DNA of 64,000 nucleotides from Flavobacteriales bacterium (GCA_019694795.1 JAIBBF010000009.1:16943-80942); one strand, 5' to 3'; positions 8,251-18,849 are shown, counted from the first letter of the stretch. Notes: generated from the letters alone by a model not told the origin. A program made the numbers and translations.

Positions 8251-10818
8251 ATGAAACAGATCATTCTTCTCGTTCTGCTAATCTCATCCTTCATTTTTAC
8301 GGATGCTCAAACAGTATGCAGCTACAAATACCGTAAACGCATCACCTTTGATCCTACCAAAGTTTCTGGACCGAGCGACCTGAACAACTTTAATGCTTTA
8401 ATAAAAATTACTTCCGATAATGATTTGAAACATACAGGAAGTGGCGGACATGTAGAAAACACCAATGGCTATGATATCATGTTTACCGCAGCCGATGGCA
8501 TAACGGTACTCAGCCACCAAATGGAAAGTTATACATCCACCTCTGGTCAATACACCGCTTGGGTACAAGTTCCAATACTATCTACCTCCGTCAACACTTA
8601 TATTTATCTCTACTACGGAAATTCTTCGGTAACAACAGACCCCTCCACAACATCCATCTGGTCGAACTATTACAGCGTTTATCATTTCCAGAATAATAAT
8701 TTTAATGATCAATCGCCCAGTGGTTATAATCTGACCAACCAAAGCACCACCAATCAATCCCCCGCATTTATTGGCGACGGCAGGGCAATGACCGGAACGC
8801 AATACATGGATGTTTCTTCATCCTTTCCCAATATTACCGGAAGCTTTACCATTAGCGGATGGATTTATACCACGGCGAATAACACTGCCGGTCAGCGCGT
8901 TTTTTGCGACGACAGAAACAATACAGGAGGATATGCATTAAGTCTTGGAGATCCCGGAACAGGCCGGCTCCGCTTTTATTCCCGGTCTACCAATCCGGTT
9001 AGTTTAGATATTCCCAGTAATTCCATTGCCAACAATACCTGGTACCACGTTGCCGCGGTGCACGATGCCAGCACTAAAACAAAATACATTTATGTAAATG
9101 GTGTATTGCTCGCCTCCGGAACCTATACCAATAGTTGGGGAACAGATGCAGGATTATCTTCGGTGGGTGGAGAAACAGCAGGTGGAGAAACAGCAAATCG
9201 TTTCAGAGGAAGACTGGATGAAATTCGTGTTTCGCAAAATGCACTCAATGCCGATTGGCTGCTTACTGAATACAACAATCAGAATTCACCGACCACCTTT
9301 TATTCTATTTCCGCAGAACCGAAAGTATGGACCGGCGGAAGTAATACCAATTGGAATGCCTCTGCTAATTGGTTAAACAATAGCCGACCATCCAGCACCG
9401 CACCATTCGATGATGTAATCATTACCAACGGAAGCAATCAACCCACCATGAATGGAACAGAGTCCATCAAAGGATTGTGGGTGTATTCCGGTGCTACCTT
9501 ATCACAAGGTGCAAATACATTGAATGTTTCGTTTGATATTTTGAATTGCGGTACAATCAGCGGGAATACCGGGACCATTGTTTTGAACTCGACCAATAAC
9601 GAAATTCTCGATCAATATTTATCGGGTAGCGGTACCTACAACCTGAATAATTTAACCGTAAACAACACCTATAGCGGCACCCCAACCGTGCGATTAAATA
9701 ATTCCGTAAACGTTAGTGGCGCATTAACATTAACGAGTGGTATTGTTTATACTACCAGTTCCAATATTCTAAATCTTGGTTCATCCTCTAGTTCCAGTTC
9801 CGGATCGGCAACAAGTTTTGTGGATGGACCCATGACAAAAACAGGGACCACAAACTTCATTTTTCCTGTTGGTAAAGGAAGCAAATGGAGAAGAGCTTCG
9901 CTCACGAATATTAGCAGTTCTTCCACCTACTCGGTTGAATATTTTAATACGCCCTATTCAAGTCTGACTCCAGTTAATAGTCCACTCTACAACGTAAGTC
10001 AGGTAGAATATTGGCAAATCAACAGAACATCCGGAAGTGGTGATGCAAACGTTGCGTTGTATTGGGAAGATGCCGCTGTTTCGGGTATTACCAATTGCGC
10101 TGATTTAACCATTGCGCGCTGGAATGGTGCAAGCTGGGATGAACAAGCAGCAACTACTGTTGGTGGTTCTACCTGCACAGGAAGTGGCACAGGTTCTGTT
10201 TTAACGAATTCATTGATCTCAGCATTTAGTCCCTGGACCTTTGCTTCCAAATCGGCCGGCGTTAATCCATTGCCTGTTGAACTATTATTTTTTGATGCAC
10301 AATTTGATGGTGCGAATGTAGAATGCGTTTGGCAAACTGCCAGCGAACAAAACAGTGCACATTTTATTGTACAACGTTCAGCCGATGGAATTCAATTTGA
10401 AAATATCGGATTAATTCCTGCGGCAGGACACAGCAACATCTTGTTGAATTATCATTTTACCGATACAAATCCACTCAACGGAATATCCTATTATCGTTTA
10501 ATGCAAACCGACATGAATGGTGCCGTGGAATATTTTGGTCCTGTAGCCGTACAACGTTCTTCGGAAGAATTATCTGTTCAGGTATTTCCTAATCCAGCAT
10601 CATCTTCCAATGCAACCTTAGTGGTACAATCGAAATCCAATCTGAATGGTGAAATTAAGATTGTAGATGTTACGGGTCGACTCATTCATGCTTTTCCATT
10701 TAATGCGCAAGCTGGATTTACATCTCTGCCGTTAAATACATCTCTTGCTAAGGGACATTATTTCATTTTACTGGAGAGTGCCGGAGAATTAAAAACGGCG
10801 CGCTTAATTATCGAGTAA
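8251..10818 (+). CDS. T9SS-secreted DUF2341/LamG-domain protein
   Basis: An 855-residue secreted protein. A signal peptide (about 1-20, ending TDAQ) is followed by a DUF2341 domain (about 25-130, YRKRITF...YIYLYYGN) and a LamG/concanavalin-A-like domain (about 145-330, with FTISGWIYTT, YHVAAVHDAS and GRLDEIRVSQ). Then come Ser/Thr/Asn-rich beta repeats (about 355-670) and a type A T9SS C-terminal sorting domain (about 770-855, VFPNPASSS...GHYFILLESAGELKTARLII). Such proteins are exported through the outer membrane and often bind glycans or act as adhesins. No catalytic domain is visible. Confidence 0.88.
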   Translation: MKQIILLVLLISSFIFTDAQTVCSYKYRKRITFDPTKVSGPSDLNNFNALIKITSDNDLKHTGSGGHVENTNGYDIMFTAADGITVLSHQMESYTSTSGQYTAWVQVPILSTSVNTYIYLYYGNSSVTTDPSTTSIWSNYYSVYHFQNNNFNDQSPSGYNLTNQSTTNQSPAFIGDGRAMTGTQYMDVSSSFPNITGSFTISGWIYTTANNTAGQRVFCDDRNNTGGYALSLGDPGTGRLRFYSRSTNPVSLDIPSNSIANNTWYHVAAVHDASTKTKYIYVNGVLLASGTYTNSWGTDAGLSSVGGETAGGETANRFRGRLDEIRVSQNALNADWLLTEYNNQNSPTTFYSISAEPKVWTGGSNTNWNASANWLNNSRPSSTAPFDDVIITNGSNQPTMNGTESIKGLWVYSGATLSQGANTLNVSFDILNCGTISGNTGTIVLNSTNNEILDQYLSGSGTYNLNNLTVNNTYSGTPTVRLNNSVNVSGALTLTSGIVYTTSSNILNLGSSSSSSSGSATSFVDGPMTKTGTTNFIFPVGKGSKWRRASLTNISSSSTYSVEYFNTPYSSLTPVNSPLYNVSQVEYWQINRTSGSGDANVALYWEDAAVSGITNCADLTIARWNGASWDEQAATTVGGSTCTGSGTGSVLTNSLISAFSPWTFASKSAGVNPLPVELLFFDAQFDGANVECVWQTASEQNSAHFIVQRSADGIQFENIGLIPAAGHSNILLNYHFTDTNPLNGISYYRLMQTDMNGAVEYFGPVAVQRSSEELSVQVFPNPASSSNATLVVQSKSNLNGEIKIVDVTGRLIHAFPFNAQAGFTSLPLNTSLAKGHYFILLESAGELKTARLIIE

Positions 10819-10835
10819 ACATCCTGTATTTATTT

Positions 10836-10854
10836 TAACCTTTTTTAAAGGTTA
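10836..10854. terminator. weak hairpin between convergent genes
   Basis: An 8-bp inverted repeat, TAACCTTT / AAAGGTTA, with a 3-base T loop lies between the T9SS gene and the convergent TM2 gene. It is A/T-rich with only two G-C pairs, and the tract after it is CCTTTTCCCTTT rather than a clean T run, so it is a weak candidate terminator. Confidence 0.4.
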
Positions 10855-10900
10855 CCTTTTCCCTTTCTCTGGTATTAAAGAATAACGAATCGTTCTTTCT

Positions 10901-11326
10901 TTATTCTTTCGTGTTCCACATAAACACATGCGGATTGTTTCGATAAGGACTTAAATCTTTTGAAAAACAGATCAGCATTAAATCAATTACAGGAAGAACA
11001 CCCATTCCGCCACCAAGTGTAAGCGTATAGGCAACCGGTACACCCGGTTTTGTTCCTAAATAAAGACGGTGCGCACCGAATGGTCCAAGGGTTACGCAAA
11101 GCAATGCGGCAACCAGACGAGGATGTTCTTTCTTTTGCTTCACCGAATTCTCCTGTGGCACGTCAAAAAAATAAAGCGAGTCCTGAACCTCCAGTAATTC
11201 TGCGTGTACAGCAGAATGGTGAATCAGTACCGAGTCCGTCGCTTGTGCACGAAGTGATGATGGAAATAAAGACGATAACAATATCATGAGAACGAACCAT
11301 ACCGATGTTGTAATTCGGTATACCAT
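10901..11326 (-). CDS. TM2-domain protein with signal peptide
   Basis: A TM2 family protein. The mature part has HPRLVAALLCVTLGPFGAHRLYLGTKPGVPVAYTLTLGGGMGVLPVIDLMLI, matching the TM2 pattern of two membrane helices with GxxGxHRFYLG-like and DLxxI motifs. The N-terminus MVYRITTSVWFVLMILLSSLFPSSLRAQA is a good signal peptide. The frame is open to 11392, but a TATTTTTG promoter element lies at 11355-11362, so the start must be ATG 11350 or ATG 11326; I prefer 11326 for signal-peptide length. Function unknown. It is transcribed divergently from the small membrane protein at 11403. Confidence 0.78.
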   Translation of the reverse strand: MVYRITTSVWFVLMILLSSLFPSSLRAQATDSVLIHHSAVHAELLEVQDSLYFFDVPQENSVKQKKEHPRLVAALLCVTLGPFGAHRLYLGTKPGVPVAYTLTLGGGMGVLPVIDLMLICFSKDLSPYRNNPHVFMWNTKE

Positions 11327-11354
11327 GCAGGATCCGGCAATTGTTCTCATAAAG

Positions 11355-11362
11355 CAAAAATA
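11355..11362 (-). promoter_or_regulatory. candidate -7 element for the TM2 gene
   Basis: The minus strand reads TATTTTTG, an exact TAnnTTTG element, four bases upstream of ATG 11350. The -33 region has only a distant TTTG (27-base spacer). If used, the mRNA would start at or just before ATG 11350. Confidence 0.4.
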
Positions 11363-11402
11363 CAAATCAAAAATTTCAATACCTTGATTCAAAATTCAGG
11401 TT

Positions 11403-11666
11403 ATGAAAAAAGCCGTAAAATACATCGCTATTGCTCTGATTACACTGCTGGTCGGATTTCTTGGATACCGTTATTTCTACACCATGTTTACCGGTCCGAG
11501 CGACGAACAGTTAAAGAAAGACAAGGAGAGGGACGATAAAGTAGTTGCCCCTAATGGATTAAACAAACTTGAAGAAGATTATAAAGCATATGAAGAATCT
11601 CAAAATGCTTATAACGACAGCATAGCAAATAGTTCTACGGCAACCGACAGTATTCCGAACCACTAA
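11403..11666 (+). CDS. small membrane-anchored protein, unknown
   Basis: An 87-residue protein with one N-terminal membrane segment (about 7-27, IAIALITLLVGFLGYRYFYTMF). A highly charged Lys/Asp/Glu-rich tail with an Asn/Ser-rich end follows. No recognised domain. It precedes a DUF4349 lipoprotein by 11 bases on the same strand and is probably in one transcript with it and the next lipoprotein. Confidence 0.65.
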   Translation: MKKAVKYIAIALITLLVGFLGYRYFYTMFTGPSDEQLKKDKERDDKVVAPNGLNKLEEDYKAYEESQNAYNDSIANSSTATDSIPNH

Positions 11667-11677
11667 AACTGAATTTC

Positions 11678-12673
11678 ATGAAAAGCACATTATTGACGGC
11701 GACATTGATCGCGGTCCTGACCCTCTCATGCGGTAACGGAATGGACAACCGATCCTATTCCGACGATAGTCCAAGCACAGAATATGCAAAATCCGAAGGC
11801 GCCGCCATGCCAATGGAAGAATCTTCTCCTGCAGCAACAGAACAAGAATTTGATGCCCAAAAGGATGAGTATTTGCAGCAACAAATTTTATCCGGCAGTA
11901 CCATGCGTTTTGGAATGAATGATAGTTTGCGCAAATTCATCCGCACTGCCGATATCCGTTTCCGTGTTAAGGATGTTATCCGCTCCAGTTACCGTATTGA
12001 AGAAGTTACAGAACACTTAAACGGTTATGTTCAACATTCCGATTTACACTCTACCATCCAGAAAACAGAAGTGATCCGGATCTCTAACGATTCAATTCTG
12101 GAGCGCACGCATTACGTCACCGAAAACGTTGTGACCTTACGTGTCCCCGCCCGCAAAACAGATTCTTTACTGAAAGCCATCGCTAGCGAAGTGGAGCATC
12201 TGGACTATCGTGTTTTGGATGCAGAGGATATCCGTTATGAATTATTGGAAAAAGATCTCCTGCGAAAAAGAAATGAAAAATTTAAAACGCGCATGAGTTC
12301 GAACATTGAGGACAATGGTAAAAAACTTAATGATGTTACCAATGCAGAAGAATCAATTCTCCGCGCAGAAGAAGAAAGTGATGCTGCTTTTGTAGATCGT
12401 TTAAGAAGACTGGATTTGGTAGAATATGCTACCATTACACTCACCATTTACCAGCGCGAAAATTTTAAAGATGTAGTACTGGCCAATGAAAAAAATCTGA
12501 CTGCCTACGAACCTTCGTTCTGGAGTAAAATGGGCGATAGCTTAAAAACGGGATGGTATGCGTTGGAGGAATTATTGGTTGAACTAACAAAAGGATGGTT
12601 TTTCATTCTGTTAATTATCGTGCTTTACTATTTCCTCCGAAAAAAATTCCGGAAGAATAAAGTAAATTCGTAA
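11678..12673 (+). CDS. DUF4349-domain lipoprotein
   Basis: A 331-residue protein with a signal peptide and lipobox LTLSCGN (Cys18). A low-complexity Ser/Glu linker follows, then a DUF4349 domain (about 85-330). Its signature is IRTADIRFRVKDVIRSSYRIEEVTEHLNGYV, VTLRVPARKTDSLLKAI and a coiled-coil around 185-240. It ends with a C-terminal membrane helix (about 305-322, GWFFILLIIVLYYFL) and a basic tail. Family function is unknown; members are envelope proteins. The gene is followed after one base by another lipoprotein gene. Confidence 0.85.
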   Translation: MKSTLLTATLIAVLTLSCGNGMDNRSYSDDSPSTEYAKSEGAAMPMEESSPAATEQEFDAQKDEYLQQQILSGSTMRFGMNDSLRKFIRTADIRFRVKDVIRSSYRIEEVTEHLNGYVQHSDLHSTIQKTEVIRISNDSILERTHYVTENVVTLRVPARKTDSLLKAIASEVEHLDYRVLDAEDIRYELLEKDLLRKRNEKFKTRMSSNIEDNGKKLNDVTNAEESILRAEEESDAAFVDRLRRLDLVEYATITLTIYQRENFKDVVLANEKNLTAYEPSFWSKMGDSLKTGWYALEELLVELTKGWFFILLIIVLYYFLRKKFRKNKVNS

Positions 12674-12674
12674 T

Positions 12675-13145
12675 ATGAATTTGAAGAAATCAATTTCCAA
12701 CTTTATACTGATTATCGCGATTGCTATGGGTGTTTCCTGTGGCAATCGCGAGACTTCAGAGCCGCAAACCGAAGAAAGCGATAGCAGTAAAATTCTTCAG
12801 GAAAAACAAAACGCACTGGAAGCAGAAATTCTGGATCAAATCGACCAGCTGCCCGAAGTAAAAAAGCGCCGGGAAGTGGTAGACAGCATCACCAAAGGTG
12901 AACACCAGTTGATTAGTTATATCGCTATGCGTCCCACCGATGGTGAAGATCATTACTGGGTAGAAGTTTCTGAGGACAACGGTGATGTGTTGGTGAATCA
13001 TTTTCATTTTTTTTATTACCCCGCCGAAAAAACGATCCGTTATTACGACCCTATCGAAGATCAGATTCTCGAATTAGAAGAATGGCGATCCGACACCCTT
13101 CATCTGGGGGGAGCAATAAAAAACGAGAAGGATTACAATTTTTAA
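12675..13145 (+). CDS. hypothetical lipoprotein
   Basis: A 156-residue predicted lipoprotein: signal segment with lipobox AMGVSCGN (Cys22). A Glu/Ser-rich linker and a short domain follow, with LISYIAMRPTDGEDHYWVEVSEDNGDVLVNHFHFFYYP. No family recognised. It starts one base after the stop of the DUF4349 gene, so the two are co-transcribed and may act together in the envelope. Confidence 0.7.
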   Translation: MNLKKSISNFILIIAIAMGVSCGNRETSEPQTEESDSSKILQEKQNALEAEILDQIDQLPEVKKRREVVDSITKGEHQLISYIAMRPTDGEDHYWVEVSEDNGDVLVNHFHFFYYPAEKTIRYYDPIEDQILELEEWRSDTLHLGGAIKNEKDYNF

Positions 13146-13233
13146 TCTCCTCAAATAGTGCTATTGTTTAATTAGGGTTAATTCATTCGGCCAAAAAACA
13201 AACTATTCCCTGATATTGCCGTAAAAATAAAAT

Positions 13234-14004
13234 ATGGCTAAGGGGACTACAATTGATTGGGCGGAACAGGGAGATAAAATCTCTAAATGCATCCGGAAAT
13301 CTACTTCCGGCAAGAAGGAAGCCGTACATAAACTTCGCGTTACAATTAAAAAAACCAGAAGCTTATTGGCATTGGTTGAGGGTACAAAGAGTCGAAAAAG
13401 TAGTTTAGGCAAATACCTGTCTTATATCGACCTGGTGTACATCCCCACAGGAAAATATCGAGATCTGCAGATTTTCGAAGCCTTACTTAAAAAGGAGAAA
13501 TCGCAACAAGCCCGCGTAGTAGAAAAGTTGATTCGCCACAAAAAAACAAAAAGGAAAAAAGAAATGAAATCGGCACTACGCCACTTTCCGTTCGACGCCT
13601 TTCAACAAGTATCTAAAGAGTTTAACCAAACGCAAAAAAACAGGAGCTCAACGCTTCTTGATCAAAACGCAACCCGCCTAATCAGGAATGAAAAAAGTAA
13701 AATTAAAAAAGCGTTGAGGTCGGGACGAAAACCTAAAAACCTTCATGAAATAAGAAAGCATTTAAAAACCATTAAGGGTCTGCTCGAATGGAAAAATGAT
13801 GATAAATCACTCAAGAAAATTCATGATACCGAACAGTTCATCGGAGAATGGCATGATATGGATTTACTGGTGATGAAGATGAAGAAATGGAAAAACAAAA
13901 AATCCGGCGAAGCCATTCAAGGACGTTTCATTTCAAGCTTAGAAAGAAAAAACAACAAACATATTACTCCATTGCTCAAAATGATTCGGAACGCTATTCT
14001 TTAA
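13234..14004 (+). CDS. CHAD-domain protein
   Basis: A 256-residue very basic protein with two CHAD helical repeats. The first has AVHKLRVTIKKTRSLLAL and YRDLQIFEALL; the second has LHEIRKHLKTIKGLLEW and IGEWHDMDLLVMKM. The conserved histidines and arginines (HKLRV, HEIRK) are the polyphosphate-binding residues known from CHAD proteins. It is likely to bind polyphosphate or acidic polymers in the cytoplasm. No CYTH domain and no polyphosphate kinase gene are nearby. It converges with the following minus-strand gene with an 11-base overlap at the stops. Confidence 0.85.
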   Translation: MAKGTTIDWAEQGDKISKCIRKSTSGKKEAVHKLRVTIKKTRSLLALVEGTKSRKSSLGKYLSYIDLVYIPTGKYRDLQIFEALLKKEKSQQARVVEKLIRHKKTKRKKEMKSALRHFPFDAFQQVSKEFNQTQKNRSSTLLDQNATRLIRNEKSKIKKALRSGRKPKNLHEIRKHLKTIKGLLEWKNDDKSLKKIHDTEQFIGEWHDMDLLVMKMKKWKNKKSGEAIQGRFISSLERKNNKHITPLLKMIRNAIL

Positions 14005-14716
14005 TGCCGAATTCATTCTTTACTTTTTCGTAGAGCGGACGAAATCCTTCATACAGTTGGGCCGACTTTTTAATCCAGGGAACTGCCAGTTGAATTTCAT
14101 TGGCGGCAGTAGCAGTAATTTCTGAAACCTTATCCTCGTTGCTGCCTTCCTCAATGGAATTGATCAGAAAAACGGCGTAATTATAATGCCATCTGCCAAT
14201 CATAAAATGAAACGTTGCATTGTTTGGAAATGACTTTTGTAAAATATGGTAGCAATGCAGTTTTAAATACAAAAAGCTTTCGCAATCCGAAGGAAGGCTG
14301 TCCGCGTAAAAATTTACCCCAACAAATTCACGCATATATAAGCGCGCGAGTTCATCATACAGTAAAAAGGAAGATTCAGGTTCATCCAGAATTTTTCCGC
14401 ACAAAAACTCCTCTTTTTCTTCCTTTGTTTTTAAATCATCGTAACTTTTTGGAACCTGATGCACGATTAATGTATCAGGAGATTCCAAAAAAACTTCACC
14501 GCGAAGTGCAAATTTTTTCATGTATTCCATTGCTAACTCAGTGAAATGAGAAACACAATGAGCAATCTTGCGGACCTGCTTTTTTTTGAGATAAGTAGCT
14601 AAATCACTTTGTAAACTTTCCGTCCATGCCTCACGCGAAAGAATAAGTGAATCTGCCGCTGCCTTAGATTGCCGGTGTACGCTTAGAATAAACAGTATGA
14701 AAAGCAGGTAGCGCAT
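13994..14716 (-). CDS. secreted/periplasmic protein, unknown
   Basis: A 240-residue protein beginning at ATG 14716, giving the signal peptide MRYLLFILFILSVHRQSKAAA; the upstream extension in frame has no signal character and is rejected. The mature part is helical, with WHYNYAVFLINSIEEG and WIKKSAQLYEGFRPLYEKV recalling tetratricopeptide-like proteins. No family can be named. It sits downstream of the infB terminator and needs its own promoter, which I could not identify with confidence. Confidence 0.7.
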   Translation of the reverse strand: MRYLLFILFILSVHRQSKAAADSLILSREAWTESLQSDLATYLKKKQVRKIAHCVSHFTELAMEYMKKFALRGEVFLESPDTLIVHQVPKSYDDLKTKEEKEEFLCGKILDEPESSFLLYDELARLYMREFVGVNFYADSLPSDCESFLYLKLHCYHILQKSFPNNATFHFMIGRWHYNYAVFLINSIEEGSNEDKVSEITATAANEIQLAVPWIKKSAQLYEGFRPLYEKVKNEFGIKE

Positions 14717-14760
14717 TATGCTACAATTTACGGAATTCCATTGCCAAAAAATAGTAAACA

Positions 14761-14785
14761 AAAAAAAGGCCGGATAAACCGGCCT
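14761..14785 (-). terminator. intrinsic terminator of rimP-nusA-infB
   Basis: A perfect 7-bp stem AGGCCGG / CCGGCCT with a 5-base loop, followed on the minus strand by a run of seven T's (complement of 14761-14767). It lies 18 bases after the infB stop, which is a textbook Rho-independent terminator. Read on the plus strand it is followed by CTTCTTTT and could also work weakly. Confidence 0.9.
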
Positions 14786-14802
14786 CTTCTTTTATGGTTG
14801 TA

Positions 14803-17556
14803 TTACAACTTACTTTTTACTTCCACTTCTTCGTAGGCTTCAACAATATCTCCTTCGTTGATATCATTAAAATTATGAAGACTCAATCCACACTCATACC
14901 CACTCGCTACTTCTTTCACATCGTCCTTAAAGCGTTTTAACTGATTTAAGGATCCGTCGTGAATTACGATGCCATCGCGAATAATTCGGACTTTGGAGTT
15001 TCTTGTAATTTTTCCGTCCTGCACGTAAGTACCGGCAACCGATCCCACTTTGGAAATGCGGAACACCTGACGAATTTCTGCTGTACCGATAATTTTTTCC
15101 TGCTTCTCGGGCGATAACATTCCTTCCATAGCATCTTTAACCTCTTCGATGGCTTTGTAGATGATGGAGTAAAGACGGATATCAATTTCTTCCGTTTCTG
15201 CTAAGCGACGTGCCGAAGCTGAAGGACGTACCTGGAATCCGATGATAATCGCATTGGAAGCTGAAGCCAGCAATACATCGCTTTCTGAAATAGCTCCTAC
15301 ACCTTTGTGTACAATTTTCACCTGAATACGGTCGGTAGATAATTTTAATAAAGAGTCGGATAATGCCTCAACAGATCCATCCACGTCACCTTTAATAATG
15401 ATGTTAAGCTCTTTAAAGTCACCAATCGCAAGACGGCGACCAATTTCATCCAGCGTAATATGTTTATGCGTACGCATTCCCTGTTCGCGAATGAGTTGCT
15501 GACGACGTGTAGCGATATTTCGCGCTTCGCGTTCATCGTCCATCACATTAAATATATCACCGGCATTCGGTGCACCATCTAATCCGAGAATGGAAACCGG
15601 AGTAGAAGGACCTGCCTCTTTAATGGCAACACCACGTTCGTTGAACATCGCTTTTACGCGTCCGCTAAATGGACCGGCAAGCAACACATCTCCAATACGC
15701 AATGTACCTGTAGATACGAGGATGGTAGATATATATCCACGTCCCTTATCGAGCATGGATTCGATTACTGTTCCTTTTGCTAAGCGATCAGGATTAGCTT
15801 TTAATTCGAGCATTTCTGCTTCGAGCAATACTTTTTCAAGTAATTCTTTTACACCTAATCCTTTTTTCGCAGAAATTTCCTGGCTTTGGTATTTACCGCC
15901 CCATTCTTCAACAAGGAGGTCCATATTAGCAAGGTCTTCTCTTAATTTATCGGGCTTAGCTTCGGGCTTATCAATTTTGTTGAATGCAAAAATCATGGGT
16001 ACACCCGCAGCCTGAGCATGCGCAATAGCTTCTTTGGTTTGCGGCATCACAGAGTCGTCGGCCGCGATTACGATAATAGCAATATCGGTCACCTTAGCAC
16101 CACGAGCACGCATGGCCGTAAAGGCTTCGTGACCCGGAGTATCGAGGAAGGTGATTTTTTTACCATTATCCAATTGCACCGAATAAGCTCCGATGTGCTG
16201 GGTAATTCCACCCGCTTCACCGGCGATTACATTGGCTTTACGGATGTAATCGAGCAATGAAGTTTTACCGTGGTCAACGTGACCCATTACAGTAACAATT
16301 GGAGGACGAGAAGCCATTTGATCGGCATCATCATCATTATCTTCATCGATGGATTCCTGAATATCCGCAGTTACAAATTGTACCTGATAACCGAATTCCT
16401 CTGCGATAATAGCAATGGTTTCTGCATCAAGTCGCTGGTTAATCGAAGCAAAAATTCCGAGTGTCATACACGCAGAAATAATTTGCGTTGGTGTAACATT
16501 CATCATCTTCGCCAAATCCGAAACGGTAACGAATTCGGTCAGCTTAAGAATTTTATCTTCTTCTGCCTGACGAATCATTTCTTCCTCGCGCAATTGAGAA
16601 CGGATTTCACGTTTCTCGCGACGAATTTTGGAAGCTTTGGATTTACCACCCTGGCTACTTAAGCGGGCAAGTGTTTCCTTGATTTCTTTTTGAATATCTT
16701 CTTCAGAAACTTCAGGTTTGGCAACACGCTCCTGGCGCTTTTGTTTGTTTTGCTGATTCGATTGTTGTTTGGCCGCCTGATCAATATTTACCTTCTTAAT
16801 GCGTTTGCGTTTCTTACGCGATTCAGCATTTTGATTGGAAGAATTTGAACTTTCTTTGGCAACCGGTAAAACAATTTTTCCGAGAATTTTTGGTCCGGTA
16901 AGTTTATTTACTTCCGCACGGATGGTTTCAATCTCTGCCGGTTTATCTTCTGCCGGAGGCGTTTCAACTTTTACTTCTTCAACCGGTTTTTCTTCAACCA
17001 CAACTGGTGTTACCACTTCCTCTACAGGAGCTTTAACCTCTTCTGCAGGTTCTTCCTTTTTAGGTGTTTTAGCAGCAACTTTCTTCTCTGGTTTTACTTC
17101 TTCCTGAATCGGTTTTTCTTCGGCAGCTTTAACAGGTTTTTCTGTTTTTTTCTTTTTGCCAACGGTAGATAAATCGATTTTTCCTACAACAGAAACTTTC
17201 ATATCAGTTTCTACTTTAGGCTTCACTATTTCCGGTTCTGGTGATCCGGAAACATTTTTAATCATGATTTCCTCCGTCTCTGCTTCAGGCTCATCTACAG
17301 GACGCTTAACATCAGCAATGGTAACGGTTTCTCGTTTTTCGCGACTGCTGGATGTCACTTTGCGCGATTTTTCTTTTTCAGATTTCTCTGTCTGGAATTC
17401 GCCCAACAGCACATTGTAGATCTCATCGTCGATTTTTGCGTTTGGATTGTTCTCAACGGTGTAGCCTTTCTTGTTCAGAAATTCTACAATCGTCGACAAT
17501 CCCACGTTTAATTCGCGTGCGACCTTGTTCAGACGTATGGCTTTGGCTTCGGACAT
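14803..17556 (-). CDS. infB: translation initiation factor IF-2
   Basis: A 917-residue GTPase that delivers initiator tRNA to the 30S subunit. It has an N-terminal IF2-N module ([17 protein letters not shown]), a long Lys/Glu/Pro/Val-rich linker (about 60-310) and a second IF2-N segment. The G domain (about 420-590) shows [16 protein letters not shown] (G1), DTPGHE (G3) and NKID (G4). Domains II, III and IV follow, with [18 protein letters not shown] and [13 protein letters not shown]. The long linker accounts for the size and is common in Bacteroidota. It is the last gene of the rimP-nusA-infB operon, 51 bases after nusA. Confidence 0.98.
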   Translation of the reverse strand: MSEAKAIRLNKVARELNVGLSTIVEFLNKKGYTVENNPNAKIDDEIYNVLLGEFQTEKSEKEKSRKVTSSSREKRETVTIADVKRPVDEPEAETEEIMIKNVSGSPEPEIVKPKVETDMKVSVVGKIDLSTVGKKKKTEKPVKAAEEKPIQEEVKPEKKVAAKTPKKEEPAEEVKAPVEEVVTPVVVEEKPVEEVKVETPPAEDKPAEIETIRAEVNKLTGPKILGKIVLPVAKESSNSSNQNAESRKKRKRIKKVNIDQAAKQQSNQQNKQKRQERVAKPEVSEEDIQKEIKETLARLSSQGGKSKASKIRREKREIRSQLREEEMIRQAEEDKILKLTEFVTVSDLAKMMNVTPTQIISACMTLGIFASINQRLDAETIAIIAEEFGYQVQFVTADIQESIDEDNDDDADQMASRPPIVTVMGHVDHGKTSLLDYIRKANVIAGEAGGITQHIGAYSVQLDNGKKITFLDTPGHEAFTAMRARGAKVTDIAIIVIAADDSVMPQTKEAIAHAQAAGVPMIFAFNKIDKPEAKPDKLREDLANMDLLVEEWGGKYQSQEISAKKGLGVKELLEKVLLEAEMLELKANPDRLAKGTVIESMLDKGRGYISTILVSTGTLRIGDVLLAGPFSGRVKAMFNERGVAIKEAGPSTPVSILGLDGAPNAGDIFNVMDDEREARNIATRRQQLIREQGMRTHKHITLDEIGRRLAIGDFKELNIIIKGDVDGSVEALSDSLLKLSTDRIQVKIVHKGVGAISESDVLLASASNAIIIGFQVRPSASARRLAETEEIDIRLYSIIYKAIEEVKDAMEGMLSPEKQEKIIGTAEIRQVFRISKVGSVAGTYVQDGKITRNSKVRIIRDGIVIHDGSLNQLKRFKDDVKEVASGYECGLSLHNFNDINEGDIVEAYEEVEVKSKL

Positions 17557-17607
17557 GTGTTTCTTTCCGTAATTAAGTTTTATTCTTTAAGACCGTAGTC
17601 TTGGGTA

Positions 17608-18843
17608 TTATTCAAATTCAGCTTTTAAAATGCGGATAACTTCCTTCACTGTTTCTTCTTCCAGATCGGTACGTTTTACTAAATCATCCGGATTTAATTC
17701 CAACACTGAGCGTGCAGTATCACATCCGATTGCTTTAAGTTCATCCAGAATCCATGCATCGATTTCGTCGCTGAATTCATCCAGATCAACGTCATCCACA
17801 TCTTCTGCTCCTTCGCGGTACACATCAATTTCGTAGCCGGTTAATTTGCTTGCAAGTTTGATGTTGTGTCCGCCCTTACCAATAGCGAGCGATACCTGAT
17901 CCGGCTTCAGATAAACCTCAGCGCGTTTATTTTCATCGTCGAGATTAATTGAAGTAACCTTAGCGGGAGAAAGTGCACGGGTGATGAGTAATTGATTATT
18001 GTTAGTGTAATTGATTACATCGATATTCTCGTTGCGCAACTCACGAACAATTCCGTGAATACGCGATCCTTTCATACCCACACAAGCACCAACCGGATCA
18101 ATACGATCGTCATACGACTCAACTGCCACTTTTGCACGCTCACCTGGTTCGCGAACAATTTTCTTAATGGTAATTAAACCGTCGAATACTTCAGGTACTT
18201 CAAGTTCAAACAAGCGCTCAAGGAATACAGGAGATGTACGCGAAAGAATTACAACAGGACTTCCGTTACGTAAATCCACTTTGTAAACCACTGCACGAAG
18301 TGAATCGCCCTTTTTGAAGAAGTCTGTAGGAATCTGTTCACTTTTAGGAAGTATCAATTCATTTCCTTCATCATCAAGAACAAGAATTTCTTTTTTCCAG
18401 ATCTGATAAACTTCACCGGTCATAATTTCACCGATACGTTCTTTATACTTCTTGTAAACATTGTCTTTCTCAAGTTCAAGAACGCGTGAAATCAGATTCT
18501 GACGAAGCGCAAGAATATTTCTGCGTCCGAAATCATCGATTTCAATTTTTTCTGAAACCTCTTCACCGATTTCGAAATCCGGTTCGATTTTCACCGCATC
18601 GCTGTATGCAATTTGAGTGGAAGCATCTTCCAGCTCTTCATCGCGAACAATTTCACGGTTCATCCAGATCTCGAGGTCACCCTTCTCAACGTTCAGGATG
18701 ATATCGATATGGTCGTCGGTGCCATACTTTTTCTTCAGCATTCCGCGAAATACATCTTCAAGAATGCTCATCATGGTCACTCTGTCGATGTTTTTGAATT
18801 CCTTAAACTCCGAAAAGGATTCGATTAGATTCAAACTATTCAT
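17608..18843 (-). CDS. nusA: transcription termination/antitermination factor NusA
   Basis: A 411-residue protein with an N-terminal RNA-polymerase-binding domain (about 1-125), an S1 domain (about 130-200, GEIMTGEVYQIW) and two KH domains. The first KH shows VGACVGMKGSRIHGIVRELRNENIDVI and the second shows VSLAIGKGGHNIKLASKLTGYEIDV. A short acidic C-terminal helix-hairpin-helix region follows. It lacks the full pair of C-terminal acidic repeats of E. coli NusA (about 495 residues), as is normal in Bacteroidota. It modulates pausing, termination and antitermination. It lies 6 bases after rimP. Confidence 0.97.
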   Translation of the reverse strand: MNSLNLIESFSEFKEFKNIDRVTMMSILEDVFRGMLKKKYGTDDHIDIILNVEKGDLEIWMNREIVRDEELEDASTQIAYSDAVKIEPDFEIGEEVSEKIEIDDFGRRNILALRQNLISRVLELEKDNVYKKYKERIGEIMTGEVYQIWKKEILVLDDEGNELILPKSEQIPTDFFKKGDSLRAVVYKVDLRNGSPVVILSRTSPVFLERLFELEVPEVFDGLITIKKIVREPGERAKVAVESYDDRIDPVGACVGMKGSRIHGIVRELRNENIDVINYTNNNQLLITRALSPAKVTSINLDDENKRAEVYLKPDQVSLAIGKGGHNIKLASKLTGYEIDVYREGAEDVDDVDLDEFSDEIDAWILDELKAIGCDTARSVLELNPDDLVKRTDLEEETVKEVIRILKAEFE

Positions 18844-18849
18844 AGTTTG

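Noticed and set aside
16270..16662. 130-codon plus-strand frame inside infB
   Set aside because: Antisense to the conserved IF-2 sequence, with no domain likeness and poor composition.
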